DNA of 64,000 nt, from NCBI RefSeq assembly GCF_009078285.1, contig NZ_RQSP01000003.1, forward strand, positions 1-64,000, given 5' to 3'. The stretch's first letter is position 1, and every line of letters begins with the position of its first letter. Below are positions 45,587 through 54,960 of this stretch, piece by piece. The position numbers were made by a program, and so were the translations under genes. A model generated the notes under the pieces. The model was not told the DNA's origin, searched no databases, and saw only the letters and a list, made by a program, of their open reading frames with translations. The DNA comes from Bifidobacterium jacchi. GTDB lineage: Bacteria; Actinomycetota; Actinomycetes; Actinomycetales; Bifidobacteriaceae.

Positions 45587-48232
45587 TCACTCGTCCGAGC
45601 GAATGACGTGCAGAAAGCGCCCGGTGACGCTTGCAGGCTCGGCTGCGATCCGGTCCGGCGTGCCCGAGGCGATCACACGTCCGCCGAGCGTGCCTCCGCC
45701 AGGCCCCATGTCGATGATGTAGTCCGCATTGACGATCACATCAAGGTCATGCTCGATGACGATCACGGTCGCCCCGCTCTCCAGCAGGCGATCGAACACG
45801 CTCAACAGCAGACGGACGTCAAGCGGGTGCAGGCCGATGGTGGGCTCGTCGAACACGAACACGGCGTCAGCCTGGCTCCGACCCATGTCGCTGGCAAGCT
45901 TGAGTCGCTGCGCCTCGCCGCCGGAAAGCGCCGGAGTGGGCTCCCCCAAGGTCAGATAGCCGAGGCCAAGGCCGTGCAGCGTCGAAAGCCGCGCATGGAC
46001 CTTGCTCATATCCGTCGTGCATGCCAACGCCTCGTCCACGCTCATCGCCATCAGCTCGGGCAGACTGACGAGCCGGCCGTTCGCGAATCGGCGGCATATG
46101 CGTGCGGCATCGGCATTGTATCGACTTCCCCGGCAGTCGGGACAGGTGATGGTCACATCCGGAAGAAACTGCACATCCAACGAGATCGAGCCGGTGCCAT
46201 CGCATGTCGGGCAGCGCAGGCGCCCGGTGTTGTACGAGAAGTCCCCCGCCTTGCATCCGCGGGTCCGCGCGTCGTCGCATCTGGCGAAGGCGCGGCGAAG
46301 ATCGTCATGCACGTCGGCATATGTGGCGACCGTGGAACGCACGTTCACCCCGATGGGCGTCGCGTCGATGAGATTCACGCGGGCGATGCCTTCGGCGGAC
46401 AAGGCGCGCACATGGGCGGGCAGCGGCTCGCCCATCGCGTTCGCACGCAGCGCCGGCACCAGCGTCTCCAGCACCAGCGTGGTCTTGCCGGACCCGGATA
46501 CGCCGGTGACCACGGTGAGACGGCCGCGCGGCACGTCCACCGACAGCGGATGGACCGTATGGACCGCATCGGTCTCGATATGAATGCGACCCTGATCAAA
46601 CACGCGGGCGCCGGCGACGGCACCGCGAACTCTGCGACTGCCGTTCTCCAGCAGGAAAGGAGCGACGCGACTATGAGGATCCGACTCGACCTCGTGCAGC
46701 GATCCCTGAGCGATCACACGACCGCCATCGGCTCCAGCCGCCGGACCCATTTCGATGAGATGGTCCGCAGCTCGAAGCACCCGCACGTCATGATCGACCA
46801 CGACCACGGAATTGCCATCGGCGACCAGATCACGCATCACGCCAAGCATGCCGTCCACATTCGCCGGATGCAGTCCGATCGACGGCTCATCGAGCACATA
46901 CAGCACGCCGGTGGTCCGGTTGCGCACCGAACGGGCCAGTTGAACACGCTGACGCTCCCCCGTGGACAGCGTGGAACCGGCGCGGTCAAGCGTCAGATAG
47001 CCGAGTCCAAGCTCCGACAACCGCCGTGCCGTATCCAGAAAAGCCTCGCAGATATTCGCGGCCATCCTCCTCATCGACGACGGCATGGCCTCGGGAACGC
47101 CGCGAACCCAAGCCATGGCATCATCCAGCGACATGGCCGTCGCCTGTGCAAGATCGACATCGCGCACTTTCGGCCGCCGGGCGGCATCGCTCAGCCTGGT
47201 GCCCTTGCAGTCGCGGCATTCCCGCTCCACAAGGAATCGGGAGACGCGTTTGAGCCCCTTCTCGTCCTTGGCCTTGGCCAGCGCGTTCTCCACCGTGTAC
47301 ACGGCGTTGTAGTACGTGAAGTCAAGCTCGGCGAAGTCATCGCCTTTTTTCGGGCGATACAGGATGTGCTTCTTGATCGCAGGCCCATTGAACACGATGT
47401 CGCGCTCATGCGCGTTCAATTCGCGAAACGGGATGTTCGTACGCACGCCCATGGCGGCGCACACCTGCTTCATCAGATCCCACATGAGCGATCCCCAAGG
47501 CAGCACCGCGCCGTCGTCGATGCTTTTCGATTCGTCGGGGACCAAGGCCGCTCGATTCACCTCGCGTACGATACCGGTACCGGAGCAGGTCGGGCACGCC
47601 CCCGCGGAATTGAAGGCGAGATCCTCAGCCCCCGGACCGTGGAAATCCTCCCCGCACGACGAACACGTGATCGGCAGTCCGGCCGCCACGTTGAGCGTCG
47701 GCTCGTTGCGCGCCCCGCAGTGCGGGCAGACATGCGATCCGCATCGCGAAAACAGCAGGCGAAGACTGTTGAGCAGCTCGCTCATCGTACCGAACGTGGA
47801 GCGGATCGAAGGCACCGCAGGCCGCTGATGCAGCGCCAGAGCGGCTGGCACATAGCGCACCTCATCCACCTGGGCGCGGCCGGCCTGAGTGAGCCGCCGT
47901 CTGGTGTAGGTGGACAGCGCCTCCAGATATCGGCGCGATCCTTCGGCATACAATACGCCCAACGCCAACGAGCTCTTGCCCGAACCGGAAACGCCCGCGA
48001 TACCGACGATGCGATGCAACGGCACATCCACATCGATGTTCTTCAACGTGTGGACGCGGGCCCCGCGCACCTCAATCGCGCTTGGAACACCCAAACCCTT
48101 GGAATCACCGGCATCGTGCGAAACATCGAATCGCAACGACCTCTGTGTAACGGCATTCGCTCCCGCGCGCCCATCGCGAGCACCGGACCGCCCCGAGACG
48201 ATATCACCACTGGCATTGTTCATGCGCCCCAT
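45587..48232 (-). CDS. UvrA paralogue (class II type)
   Basis: An 881-residue double ABC ATPase related to UvrA but shorter than the housekeeping 940–960-residue type. Walker A copies are GVSGSGKSSLALGVLY and GVSGSGKTTLVLETL; signatures are LSTGERQRVQLA and LSGGEAQRLKLA; Walker B segments are VLYVLDEPSIGLHP and VFVFDEPTIGLHP. Zinc-finger pairs CPHCG…CSSCGE and CPTCDG…CPDCRG are present. UvrA2-type proteins are linked to drug tolerance or damage repair. The start is ATG 48232 or 48223; no ribosome site is clear. It is divergent from the LysR gene by 63 nt. Confidence 0.9.
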   Translation of the reverse strand: MGRMNNASGDIVSGRSGARDGRAGANAVTQRSLRFDVSHDAGDSKGLGVPSAIEVRGARVHTLKNIDVDVPLHRIVGIAGVSGSGKSSLALGVLYAEGSRRYLEALSTYTRRRLTQAGRAQVDEVRYVPAALALHQRPAVPSIRSTFGTMSELLNSLRLLFSRCGSHVCPHCGARNEPTLNVAAGLPITCSSCGEDFHGPGAEDLAFNSAGACPTCSGTGIVREVNRAALVPDESKSIDDGAVLPWGSLMWDLMKQVCAAMGVRTNIPFRELNAHERDIVFNGPAIKKHILYRPKKGDDFAELDFTYYNAVYTVENALAKAKDEKGLKRVSRFLVERECRDCKGTRLSDAARRPKVRDVDLAQATAMSLDDAMAWVRGVPEAMPSSMRRMAANICEAFLDTARRLSELGLGYLTLDRAGSTLSTGERQRVQLARSVRNRTTGVLYVLDEPSIGLHPANVDGMLGVMRDLVADGNSVVVVDHDVRVLRAADHLIEMGPAAGADGGRVIAQGSLHEVESDPHSRVAPFLLENGSRRVRGAVAGARVFDQGRIHIETDAVHTVHPLSVDVPRGRLTVVTGVSGSGKTTLVLETLVPALRANAMGEPLPAHVRALSAEGIARVNLIDATPIGVNVRSTVATYADVHDDLRRAFARCDDARTRGCKAGDFSYNTGRLRCPTCDGTGSISLDVQFLPDVTITCPDCRGSRYNADAARICRRFANGRLVSLPELMAMSVDEALACTTDMSKVHARLSTLHGLGLGYLTLGEPTPALSGGEAQRLKLASDMGRSQADAVFVFDEPTIGLHPLDVRLLLSVFDRLLESGATVIVIEHDLDVIVNADYIIDMGPGGGTLGGRVIASGTPDRIAAEPASVTGRFLHVIRSDE

Positions 48233-48295
48233 TGTAGAGCCGCGCCGGGCTATAAACCGCTCCTATGTTTCGACCAGCGTGTATAAAGAGAATTT

Positions 48296-49222
48296 ATGAC
48301 ACTGCTGCAATTGAAATACATCGTCAAGATCGTCGAATGCGGTTCGATGAACGAGGCCTCCCATGAGCTCTACGTCTCCCAGCCCGCATTGAGCTCCTCG
48401 GTCAAGGAACTGGAGAACGAGCTGGGCATCGAGATCTTCACCCGCTCCTCCCAGGGCATCGCCCTGACGGTCGACGGCGCCGAATTCCTCACCTATGCGC
48501 GTCAGGTGCTCGATCAGGCCTCGCTGCTCGAGGAGCGTTACAAGAACGCCAAGCCCCGCAAGCAGCTGTGCTCCGTTTCCACGCAGCACTACATGTTCGC
48601 CGTCGAAGCGTTCGTCGAGATGATCAATTCGATCAAATCCGACGAATACGAGTTCACGATCCGCGAGACGCGCACCAAGGACATCATCAATCAGGTCGCC
48701 AACATGCTTTCCGAAATCGGCATCATCTATTTGTCCGATTTCAACAAGGACGTGATCGGCAAGATGCTGCGCGAGAAGCACCTTGAGTTCCACCCGCTGT
48801 TCCGGGCGCCACTGCATGTGTTCATCGCGCGGACCAATCCGCTGGCAGGCAAGAAGAAGGTCACAATGGATGATCTCAAGCCGTTCCCGTTCATCCAGTA
48901 CGAGCAGGGCGAGGAGGGCAGCTTCTTCTTCGCGGAGGAGGCCGTGTGGCCCGAATACTCCCCCAAGCAGATCAACGTGACCGATCGGGCCACGATCCTC
49001 AACTTCATCATCGGACTCAACGGCTACACGGTGTGCACCGGCATCGACAACGGTGATCTGAACAACGAAAAGATCGTCACCGTGCCGCTCGACACCGACG
49101 AGACCATGCTCGTCGGCTGGATCACCAACGAGCGCGCCAAGCTTTCCAAGGCGGCGGAAACCTATCTCGACAAACTCAAGTCGGTCGTCGCCTCCCACGG
49201 ATACAAGCTGATCGCGCGCTGA
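48296..49222 (+). CDS. LysR-family transcriptional regulator
   Basis: A 308-residue LysR-type regulator. The N-terminal helix-turn-helix is GSMNEASHELYVSQPALSSSVKELENELG (residues 16–44), followed by a linker helix and two periplasmic-binding-like lobes (STQHYMFAVEAFVEMI, EFHPLFRAPLHVFIAR). The ligand is not deducible. It lies 63 nt from the divergent uvrA paralogue; downstream is the broken acetyltransferase. AAAGAG precedes ATG 48296. Confidence 0.92.
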   Translation: MTLLQLKYIVKIVECGSMNEASHELYVSQPALSSSVKELENELGIEIFTRSSQGIALTVDGAEFLTYARQVLDQASLLEERYKNAKPRKQLCSVSTQHYMFAVEAFVEMINSIKSDEYEFTIRETRTKDIINQVANMLSEIGIIYLSDFNKDVIGKMLREKHLEFHPLFRAPLHVFIARTNPLAGKKKVTMDDLKPFPFIQYEQGEEGSFFFAEEAVWPEYSPKQINVTDRATILNFIIGLNGYTVCTGIDNGDLNNEKIVTVPLDTDETMLVGWITNERAKLSKAAETYLDKLKSVVASHGYKLIAR

Positions 49223-49256
49223 ATAACCGATCGGCGCATTCCTCCGGGCTGCCGCC

Positions 49257-49713
49257 GCCAGACGACCCCAGCATCATGGGAGGCCAGCTCGAGTATCAGG
49301 AGAAGCTCTGGGAATTCAACCGGACCCACCCCACCGATCAGGCCAGCAGCGACTGATCAACGAGTTGTTCGCCGAAATCGGCGAGAGCTGCCATGTGGAG
49401 ACTCCGGCGCACGCCAACTGGGGATTCCATCATGTGCGCATGGGCAAAGGCGTTTACTGCAACGTGAACTTCACCTGCGTGGACGACGCCGACATCACCA
49501 TCGGCGGACTGGTGCATGTTCGGCCCGAATGTGACCATCCTGCCGGGCGTCACCATCGGCGACAACACCGTGATCGGCGCCGGCTCGGTGGTCCCCCACG
49601 ACATCCCCGCGGACTCGGTCGCCTACGGCGCGCCTTGTCAGGTGGCACGCCCCGTCGGCGAGCGGGATCGTGAATACTACTTCAAGCGCCGCAAGCTTGA
49701 CGTCTGGGAGTGA
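49257..49713 (+). pseudogene. Broken copy of the 7644–8252 acetyltransferase
   Basis: It aligns with residues of the intact gene from DDPSIMGGQLEYQEKLWEF to the stop. Lesions: no start region; a 4-nt loss near 49345, where GKQRL is expected; an extra G near 49505 turning [10 protein letters not shown] out of frame; and an in-frame loss of about 34 residues between FGPNV and TILPG, joined at a short AAYGTG repeat. The last 44 residues ([16 protein letters not shown]…RRKLDVWE) are nearly identical to the intact copy. Confidence 0.9.
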
Positions 49714-49782
49714 CACCTGAAAGCAGCCAAGCAGAGCGCACAGACTCCCAGTTCACAGAAAGACCGGCCCCATTAATCTGGC

Positions 49783-49862
49783 CGTTGTTTGGTGTGCGGC
49801 AGATATCTCTCACTCATTTGGACAGCAATCAGCGAGAGATATCTGCCACACACCAAACAACG
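49783..49862. repeat. Long near-perfect inverted repeat (29-nt arms)
   Basis: Arms at 49783–49811 and 49834–49862 match at 28 of 29 positions. The loop is 22 nt. The arm has TGTTTGGTGTG and ends in AGATATCTCTC. It sits between the broken acetyltransferase and the membrane-protein fragment; no gene is inside. It may be a strong terminator, a MITE-like element or a folded RNA. Confidence 0.9.
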
Positions 49863-49960
49863 GAGCGGTATGAACGTGCCCATAACACCCATAACATGAG
49901 TAACCCCTGATCAAGGTCTGCAAAGAAGACACGATCAGGAGTTGCTCATTCAACCAGCAT

Positions 49961-50044
49961 TAGCGGCTGCTGCGCTTGCCGAGCGGAAGCAGTCCTGCGA
50001 CGATGAACACCACCAGACCGACGCACACCACGACCAAATCCGCA
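49961..50044 (-). pseudogene. C-terminal fragment related to the 6153–6474 membrane protein
   Basis: On the minus strand the last frame encodes VCVGLVVFIVAGLLPLGKRSSR and stops at 49963–49961. The fragment at 6153–6474 ends CVGLVAFIVAGLLPLGKRRRD. Only about 28 residues remain here. Both fragments lie next to an acetyltransferase copy in convergent orientation. Confidence 0.75.
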
Positions 50045-50165
50045 ACATCAACATCAAGTCATGAACGTCCCTTAGCATTGCTATTGTGTTCGTACGCAAG
50101 TTGTTCGTGCTCAAGTTGCATACAAACACGGTATTTACGATGTTCAATGCGCGGAAGGCGTGATC

Positions 50166-51596
50166 ATGGGATTCGTGGGCAGGACCGAGGAGTTGAAGAC
50201 ACTGGAATATCATGCCTCACTGGGCAAGTTCCAGATGGTCGTGGTGTATGGCCGCCGGCGTGTGGGTAAAACGGCATTGATCGCGCATTTCTGCGAAAAT
50301 CGTCGCGCACTCTGGTTCACCGCCAAAGAGCAGAGCGCAACCGCGAACCTACGCGAGTTCTCGCAGGCAATCCTTTCGTTCTTCCATGAACCGAACTTCC
50401 CCGCCGGATTCTCCAGCTGGGGCAACGCACTGAACTACATAGCGGACAAGTCTCAGAGTGCTGAACCCGAACCGTTCGTGCTGGTCCTAGACGAGCTGCC
50501 ATACGCCGCTGCGGCGGAGCCTTCGCTTCCGTCCACATTGCAGATCGCCATCGATCACCGGTTCAAGGACACCAACATCCTCATGGTGCTGTGCGGCTCC
50601 AACGAGGGATTCATGGAAAGCAAGGTGCTCGGTTACAAGAGTCCTCTGTATGGTCGCAGGAACGCGCAGATCCGTCTCAAGCCCTTCGACCTGTTCGAGG
50701 CGTGCCAGCTCATGCCGCCGAACGCGCACTGGCAGACCCGCATCCACTACTACGCAACATTGGGAGGCACGCCCTATTATCTTGAGCAGATCGACCCGGA
50801 CTTGACCTTCGCGCAGAACATGCAGGCACGATGCTTCAGCCAGAACGGCATCCTGTATGAGGAACCCATGATGCTGCTGCGCCAGGAGCTGCGCGAGCCC
50901 GCATTGTACAGCTCAATCCTCGATGCCGTTGGCGCGGGCCGCACCAAACCGAAGGAGATCGCCGAACTGGCTGGCGTCGATCCGAATACCGTCGGATCGT
51001 ACCTTCGCACGCTGGAGCAGCTCGGCATCATCGAACGGCTGGTGCCGTTCGGCGAGGATCCGAATCGATCGCGCAAGGGCCTGTGGAAGATCAAGGACCC
51101 GTTCTTCGCCTACTGGTACCGGTTCGTCAGCCCCGTAACCGCGCTCGTCGACACCGGATACGGTCAGGCGGCCGCCATTGCAGCCACCGCAGGCGAGGCA
51201 TTCGAAACATATGTGGGCCAGCAGTTCGAAACCATGTGCATGCAATGGCTGCTGCGCCAATGCAAGGAGCAGCATATAGGCTTCCTGCCCACCGCATTCG
51301 GCAAATGGTGGGGCAACGATCCGGTGGCGCGCGAGCAGACGGACATCGACGTGGTCATGACCGATTCGATTAATCACAAGGTACTACTTGGCGAATGCAA
51401 ATGGCGCAAACACCTCAATGAAACGGAGGCCATCGACCGTCTCAAGGCACGCGCACCGCTTATCAAAGAGAATGGCGACCGCCTCTACTACCTGTTCACC
51501 AAACACCCGGTCACCGCCGCGACCCGCGCAAAAGCCGAAGCAGACCCCACGCTGACGATCGTTGACGCCGAAGAAATGATGCTGGATAACGGCTGA
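50166..51596 (+). CDS. ATPase with DUF234 domain
   Basis: A 476-residue AAA-type ATPase: Walker A YGRRRVGKTALI, a Walker B-like PFVLVLDELPYAA, winged-helix segment (TKPKEIAELAGVDPNTVGSYLRTLEQLGIIER), and the C-terminal DUF234 nuclease-like domain (REQTDIDVVMT…VLLGECKWRKHLNETEAI; D…E-x-K). This gives a complete PD-(D/E)XK-like pattern. Such genes are common in mobile regions with no assigned role. ATG 50166 has GGAAGG 9 nt upstream; a GTG 6 nt before is also possible. Confidence 0.9.
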   Translation: MGFVGRTEELKTLEYHASLGKFQMVVVYGRRRVGKTALIAHFCENRRALWFTAKEQSATANLREFSQAILSFFHEPNFPAGFSSWGNALNYIADKSQSAEPEPFVLVLDELPYAAAAEPSLPSTLQIAIDHRFKDTNILMVLCGSNEGFMESKVLGYKSPLYGRRNAQIRLKPFDLFEACQLMPPNAHWQTRIHYYATLGGTPYYLEQIDPDLTFAQNMQARCFSQNGILYEEPMMLLRQELREPALYSSILDAVGAGRTKPKEIAELAGVDPNTVGSYLRTLEQLGIIERLVPFGEDPNRSRKGLWKIKDPFFAYWYRFVSPVTALVDTGYGQAAAIAATAGEAFETYVGQQFETMCMQWLLRQCKEQHIGFLPTAFGKWWGNDPVAREQTDIDVVMTDSINHKVLLGECKWRKHLNETEAIDRLKARAPLIKENGDRLYYLFTKHPVTAATRAKAEADPTLTIVDAEEMMLDNG

Positions 51597-52359
51597 ACAA
51601 CGGTGAACCCTCCGGCTACTTACGCAGCGCGGGAGATACAACCATGTGTACTTCGCGGAGCACCACCGTCGACGTCCTCGACATCACCGAGGTCGTCGAC
51701 AGCAAGCTCACCATCACCGTCTTGTAGGCGGCGACATCAGTCCGCAGGCAACATCCCGTTTTGCCCAACAGCGCAACAACATCACCCGGGGCTCTTCAGG
51801 GCGCCGACCATGTCGATGCTGTCGAGCGACTTGTTCGTCGCCTTCTCCACGATCACGGTGAACAGCAGCGCCAGCAGCGCGGCGAGCGCGTAGCAGCACC
51901 AGGCCACATGCGGCACGATGTTCATGCCGGGCAGGTTGAGCTGGCCCAGCAGAAACCCGAGCAGACCGCGACCACATGGCAGGCCGATGGCGATGCCGAT
52001 GACAGCCAGCAGCAGCATCTCCTTGTTGACGTAGCCGTGCACCTCCTTCTTGCGGTGATGCCGCGGTCGCGGCTGGCGTCCTGCAGCAGCTGGAGGATCT
52101 GCGCGGCGCTCAATAACCCCGACCTCATCAACCCCACCGAAATCGGCCGGTTCATGTCCGAGGAGCTCCTCCCCCGCATCGTGCCGCGAGACGCAGGTGC
52201 AAGCGCAGGCGCTGGCGACAACCAAACATCCAAGCCCAACGAGTGCGCCGAAAGCACCCGCGCATAACCGCAGCGAAAAGACCAGACCTAATCTTCTCTT
52301 CCCACAAGAGAAGATTCGCATCAATCTTCATCTCTGGCAAGAGAAGATGGATACAGCGA
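51597..52359. other. Decayed region with several gene fragments
   Basis: A + strand frame near 51643–51727 ends VDVLDITEVVDSKLTITVL, and another near 52088–52267 contains LNNPDLINPTEIGRFMSEEL; both look like C-terminal scraps of unidentified genes. An FtsX-permease end lies on the minus strand (51782–52045). The segment CTTCTCTTG/CAAGAGAAG (about 52290–52350) repeats around the fragment borders. No intact gene is present. Confidence 0.55.
51782..52045 (-). pseudogene. C-terminal fragment of an FtsX/MacB-type ABC permease
   Basis: The minus-strand frame reads HGYVNKEMLLLAVIGIAIGL, then LGFLLGQLNLPGMNIVPHVAW, a long hydrophobic helix ALAALLALLFTVIVEKATNKSLDSIDMVGALKSPG and stop. The order (helix, extracellular loop, final helix, SLDxIDxVxALKS end) is that of FtsX-like permeases. 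No ATPase gene or upstream part is present. Confidence 0.7.
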
Positions 52360-52725
52360 CTGGAGACGGCCGTGTTCGTCGAACTCAAACGACGGTACGG
52401 CGGCAATCGAACCAATACCATCGCCTCGTATTCAGCTGCTAATTGTCCGGAAGTAGATTTCATCGTCGGGGATGAAGCGACCGGAGAGCCGTATCAGCTG
52501 ATTCAGGTCGCCGCGCAGACCGGCATCGATCGCACCGTGGTCACCGATTTCGGCGACCGGTCCCTCAGCGACAAGTTCCGCAGTGAAATCGGCAATCTTT
52601 CGGCGGCGATGGGCAACACGGGGCTTAATCACGGCACACTCATATCATTGGACGAGGAAGGTGAAATCACCGTGCCGACAGGAACCATCGAAGTGATTCC
52701 CGCATGGCGTTGGTTCCTGCGGTGA
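52360..52725 (+). pseudogene. C-terminal fragment of a DUF4143 ATPase
   Basis: About 120 residues from RLETAVFVELKRRYGGNRTN through EVDFIVGDEATGEPYQLIQVA to IEVIPAWRWFLR. This is the DUF4143 end of an AAA ATPase like the intact gene at 42114–43325; the ATPase part is missing. The frame is otherwise open and the stop is in place. Confidence 0.75.
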
Positions 52726-52782
52726 GTTCCATCCAACAACATCATTTAGCGCTTGCGCAAATAACCAGCGAAGCTGAAAATC

Positions 52783-53016
52783 TCAGGCATTGGCGTATTC
52801 GCGATCAATGGAACGTAGCCCATCCACGGTAGGCTTCACCCGCATGAACCAGTGATGGAGGAACGATTCCCTTTCCGCTCCGAACGTGGAGGAAAGAATC
52901 TGCCCATCATTGTTCAGCACTGCTTTGCGAGGATAGCCGTCTTCGCTGATGACTATGATGTCGTCATCCCATTGCGTGGTGATACCCATCATGGTGAATG
53001 TATTTTCCGCGTTCAT
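52783..53016 (-). CDS. Small hypothetical protein
   Basis: A 77-residue soluble protein starting MNAENTFTMMGITTQW, with IIVISEDGYPRKAVLNND and a C-terminal HHWFMRVKPTVDGLRS. AGGA lies 8 nt before ATG 53016; an upstream ATG exists but is less likely. Unknown family; it lies in a decayed zone and may be a remnant. Confidence 0.45.
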   Translation of the reverse strand: MNAENTFTMMGITTQWDDDIIVISEDGYPRKAVLNNDGQILSSTFGAERESFLHHWFMRVKPTVDGLRSIDREYANA

Positions 53017-53363
53017 TGCGCATTCCTGTCGTTCCATCTGCAACGATACTAACTTGAATGCATCTGCGATACGAGGGGTTCTCACAGAAGTACAGCACGC
53101 ATGGAAGCCAGCGACTCCTTGGGACTGAACCGGGTTTACGAAGCCTACGCCTCACGCCCCCTCAAACAGCATGTCATACACATAGTTGTCGAATCGAAGC
53201 TCTTCGTACGCATCCATGCTGAACATCGACATACCTTCCGATCTGTTCATCGCCACATATGCGGGTTAGCATCCACTAGCACCATTGGATGGGATTGCCC
53301 GTTTCCAATGACGCCTTCAACAATCTGCGCAGTACTTCCGCCCGCCAGTAAACGAATCCAACG
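53017..53363. other. Region between decayed genes with one minus-strand scrap
   Basis: On the minus strand a frame ends YVAMNRSEGMSMFSMDAYEE then LRFDNYVYDMLFEGA and stop (53152–53260). It has no start region and is preceded by a shifted VDANP segment, so it is the end of a lost gene of unknown family. Nothing else is recognisable. Confidence 0.45.
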
Positions 53364-53747
53364 TCAGCGCCGCATCATGATGAGCATCATTTTCGACGCC
53401 TCCTCGGCGTAGACCGCGTGGGGCAACCGGGTCGGGAAGTGCAGGATGCCGCCGGGCACGAGGTCCACGGTCCGGCCGCCGCCGGTCACCTTGAGATGAC
53501 CCTCGAGGCACTGGACGAGCACCGGCATCGCGGCGGTATGCTCGCTCAGCTCCTGGCCCTTGTCGAAGGAGAACAGCACGACGTTCGCGCCCTCCACCTG
53601 CATCACGGTGCGTGAGACCGTGGCCTCGGGCTGCACCTCGACCATCGGGGCGAGTGCGTCGATGAACTCCATCACCATCGGCTGGCCGGCCTTGGTTTCG
53701 GCCGTTGCTTCGGATGCCGTGCTGTTGGGTGTTGTGGCGTTGGTCAT
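53364..53747 (-). CDS. Cupin-domain protein
   Basis: A 127-residue single-domain cupin: SFDKGQELSEHTAAMPVLVQCLEGHLKVTGGG then LVPGGILHFPTRLPHAVYA, the two cupin motifs with metal-binding His and Glu. The TAAAGGAG ribosome site is strong. Function is not deducible; it may bind a small molecule or metal. Confidence 0.85.
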   Translation of the reverse strand: MTNATTPNSTASEATAETKAGQPMVMEFIDALAPMVEVQPEATVSRTVMQVEGANVVLFSFDKGQELSEHTAAMPVLVQCLEGHLKVTGGGRTVDLVPGGILHFPTRLPHAVYAEEASKMMLIMMRR

Positions 53748-53951
53748 ATCGGGACTCCTTTATTCCTATCCGTACGATCCGTACGTCTTCGCTGTTTCGC
53801 GCCCACCGACCGCACATGGCCGGTAGACAAAGCCGGGCACCATGACTGCACGCCATGACCGCACGCCATGATTGCGCACGATGCCCGGCACCGACGATTC
53901 ACCGGTTTTCAGCTTAATCGCATCCAGAATACGTCAGACGCGCATATGCCG

Positions 53952-54830
53952 TCAGTCCTTGCGGCGCACCACGAAGGCGATGCCGGTCAGCGCGTCGCCG
54001 TAGGTGTTGAACACGCGACGCATCTCAATCACACGCGCACGCAGATCCGGGTGCGTCAACACGTTGCGCATGATGCGTAGCACGCCGGCCAGCCCTTCGT
54101 CCGCGATATTGCGGCGCATCTTGAGCAGTGCCATCGGTTCGACGCCGTGCCAGAGCACCTCGAATCCTTCCGACTCGAGCAGCGCCCGCCATTCGTCGGC
54201 GGTGAGCGGCCTCGCGTTCACCTTGATGGCCCGCGCAAGGTCATTGCGAATCGACTCCTTGACGGACTCGTGAAGATCCTCGGGCGCGAGTCCCATCTCA
54301 TGAATCGCATACAGTCCACCCGGCTTGAGGATGCGGTGCGCCTCGCCGATAATCGCGCGTTTGCCGCGCTCGGACTGCATGGTGAGCATCGCCTCGCCGA
54401 TCACGACGTCAGCGGTCTCATCCGGTAGACCGGTCCGCGAGGCATCCGCCTCGATGCAGGTGCCGCCCACCGACGCGGCAAGCGGGCCGATGATTCCGAC
54501 CACCTGCTCATCCCGGTCGACGCCGGTGTAGCCGGCCGGCGCGGCTTCGAGAATCAGCCGCGTGGTGCGACCAAGACCCGGCGCGAACTCCACCACCCGC
54601 TTGCCCGCAATCGGCGTATGCGCCAGCATCCGCTTGGTGAGCTTTTCCCCACCCGGTCGCAGCACGCGCTTGCCGAGACGGGCCAACACCCAATGCCCCT
54701 GCATATGCTCCGCATCGCGGCCGGCCTGCGGAAGCTGCGATTCCGTGAGGTCATCCCCTCGATTCGCTGCTGTCATGGTGCCATTGCGTTCATTCATATG
54801 TTCAATGCGTTCATTCACGGCATCCAGCAT
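53952..54830 (-). CDS. Class I SAM-dependent methyltransferase
   Basis: A 292-residue methyltransferase with the Rossmann motif VVEFAPGLGRTTRLILE, acidic YTGVDRDEQVV, ADVVIGEAMLTM and GLYAIHEMGL. Substrate not known; the size and order fit arsenite/quinone/lipid-type enzymes only loosely. The start is uncertain: ATG 54830, 54797 and 54776 are in frame, none with a clear ribosome site. It is not obviously in an operon with the upstream cupin gene, which shares the strand. Confidence 0.85.
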   Translation of the reverse strand: MLDAVNERIEHMNERNGTMTAANRGDDLTESQLPQAGRDAEHMQGHWVLARLGKRVLRPGGEKLTKRMLAHTPIAGKRVVEFAPGLGRTTRLILEAAPAGYTGVDRDEQVVGIIGPLAASVGGTCIEADASRTGLPDETADVVIGEAMLTMQSERGKRAIIGEAHRILKPGGLYAIHEMGLAPEDLHESVKESIRNDLARAIKVNARPLTADEWRALLESEGFEVLWHGVEPMALLKMRRNIADEGLAGVLRIMRNVLTHPDLRARVIEMRRVFNTYGDALTGIAFVVRRKD

Positions 54831-54960
54831 ACGGAATCATTACCATCCACAACAGTCTGGTTTTTCCGCGCGGATTGTGGTATGTGGGACGCGTTTGCCT
54901 GCGACGCAGTCACACGAATGCGCCTCAGCATCTCCGCGCGATGCTTCAAAACCCGGTGAG

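Noticed and set aside
45608-48286. An 892-codon open frame on the plus strand opposite the UvrA paralogue
   Set aside because: It is the high-GC mirror of a clear ABC ATPase gene, with no motif and no ribosome site; its residue content is His/Arg/Gln-rich as antisense frames are.
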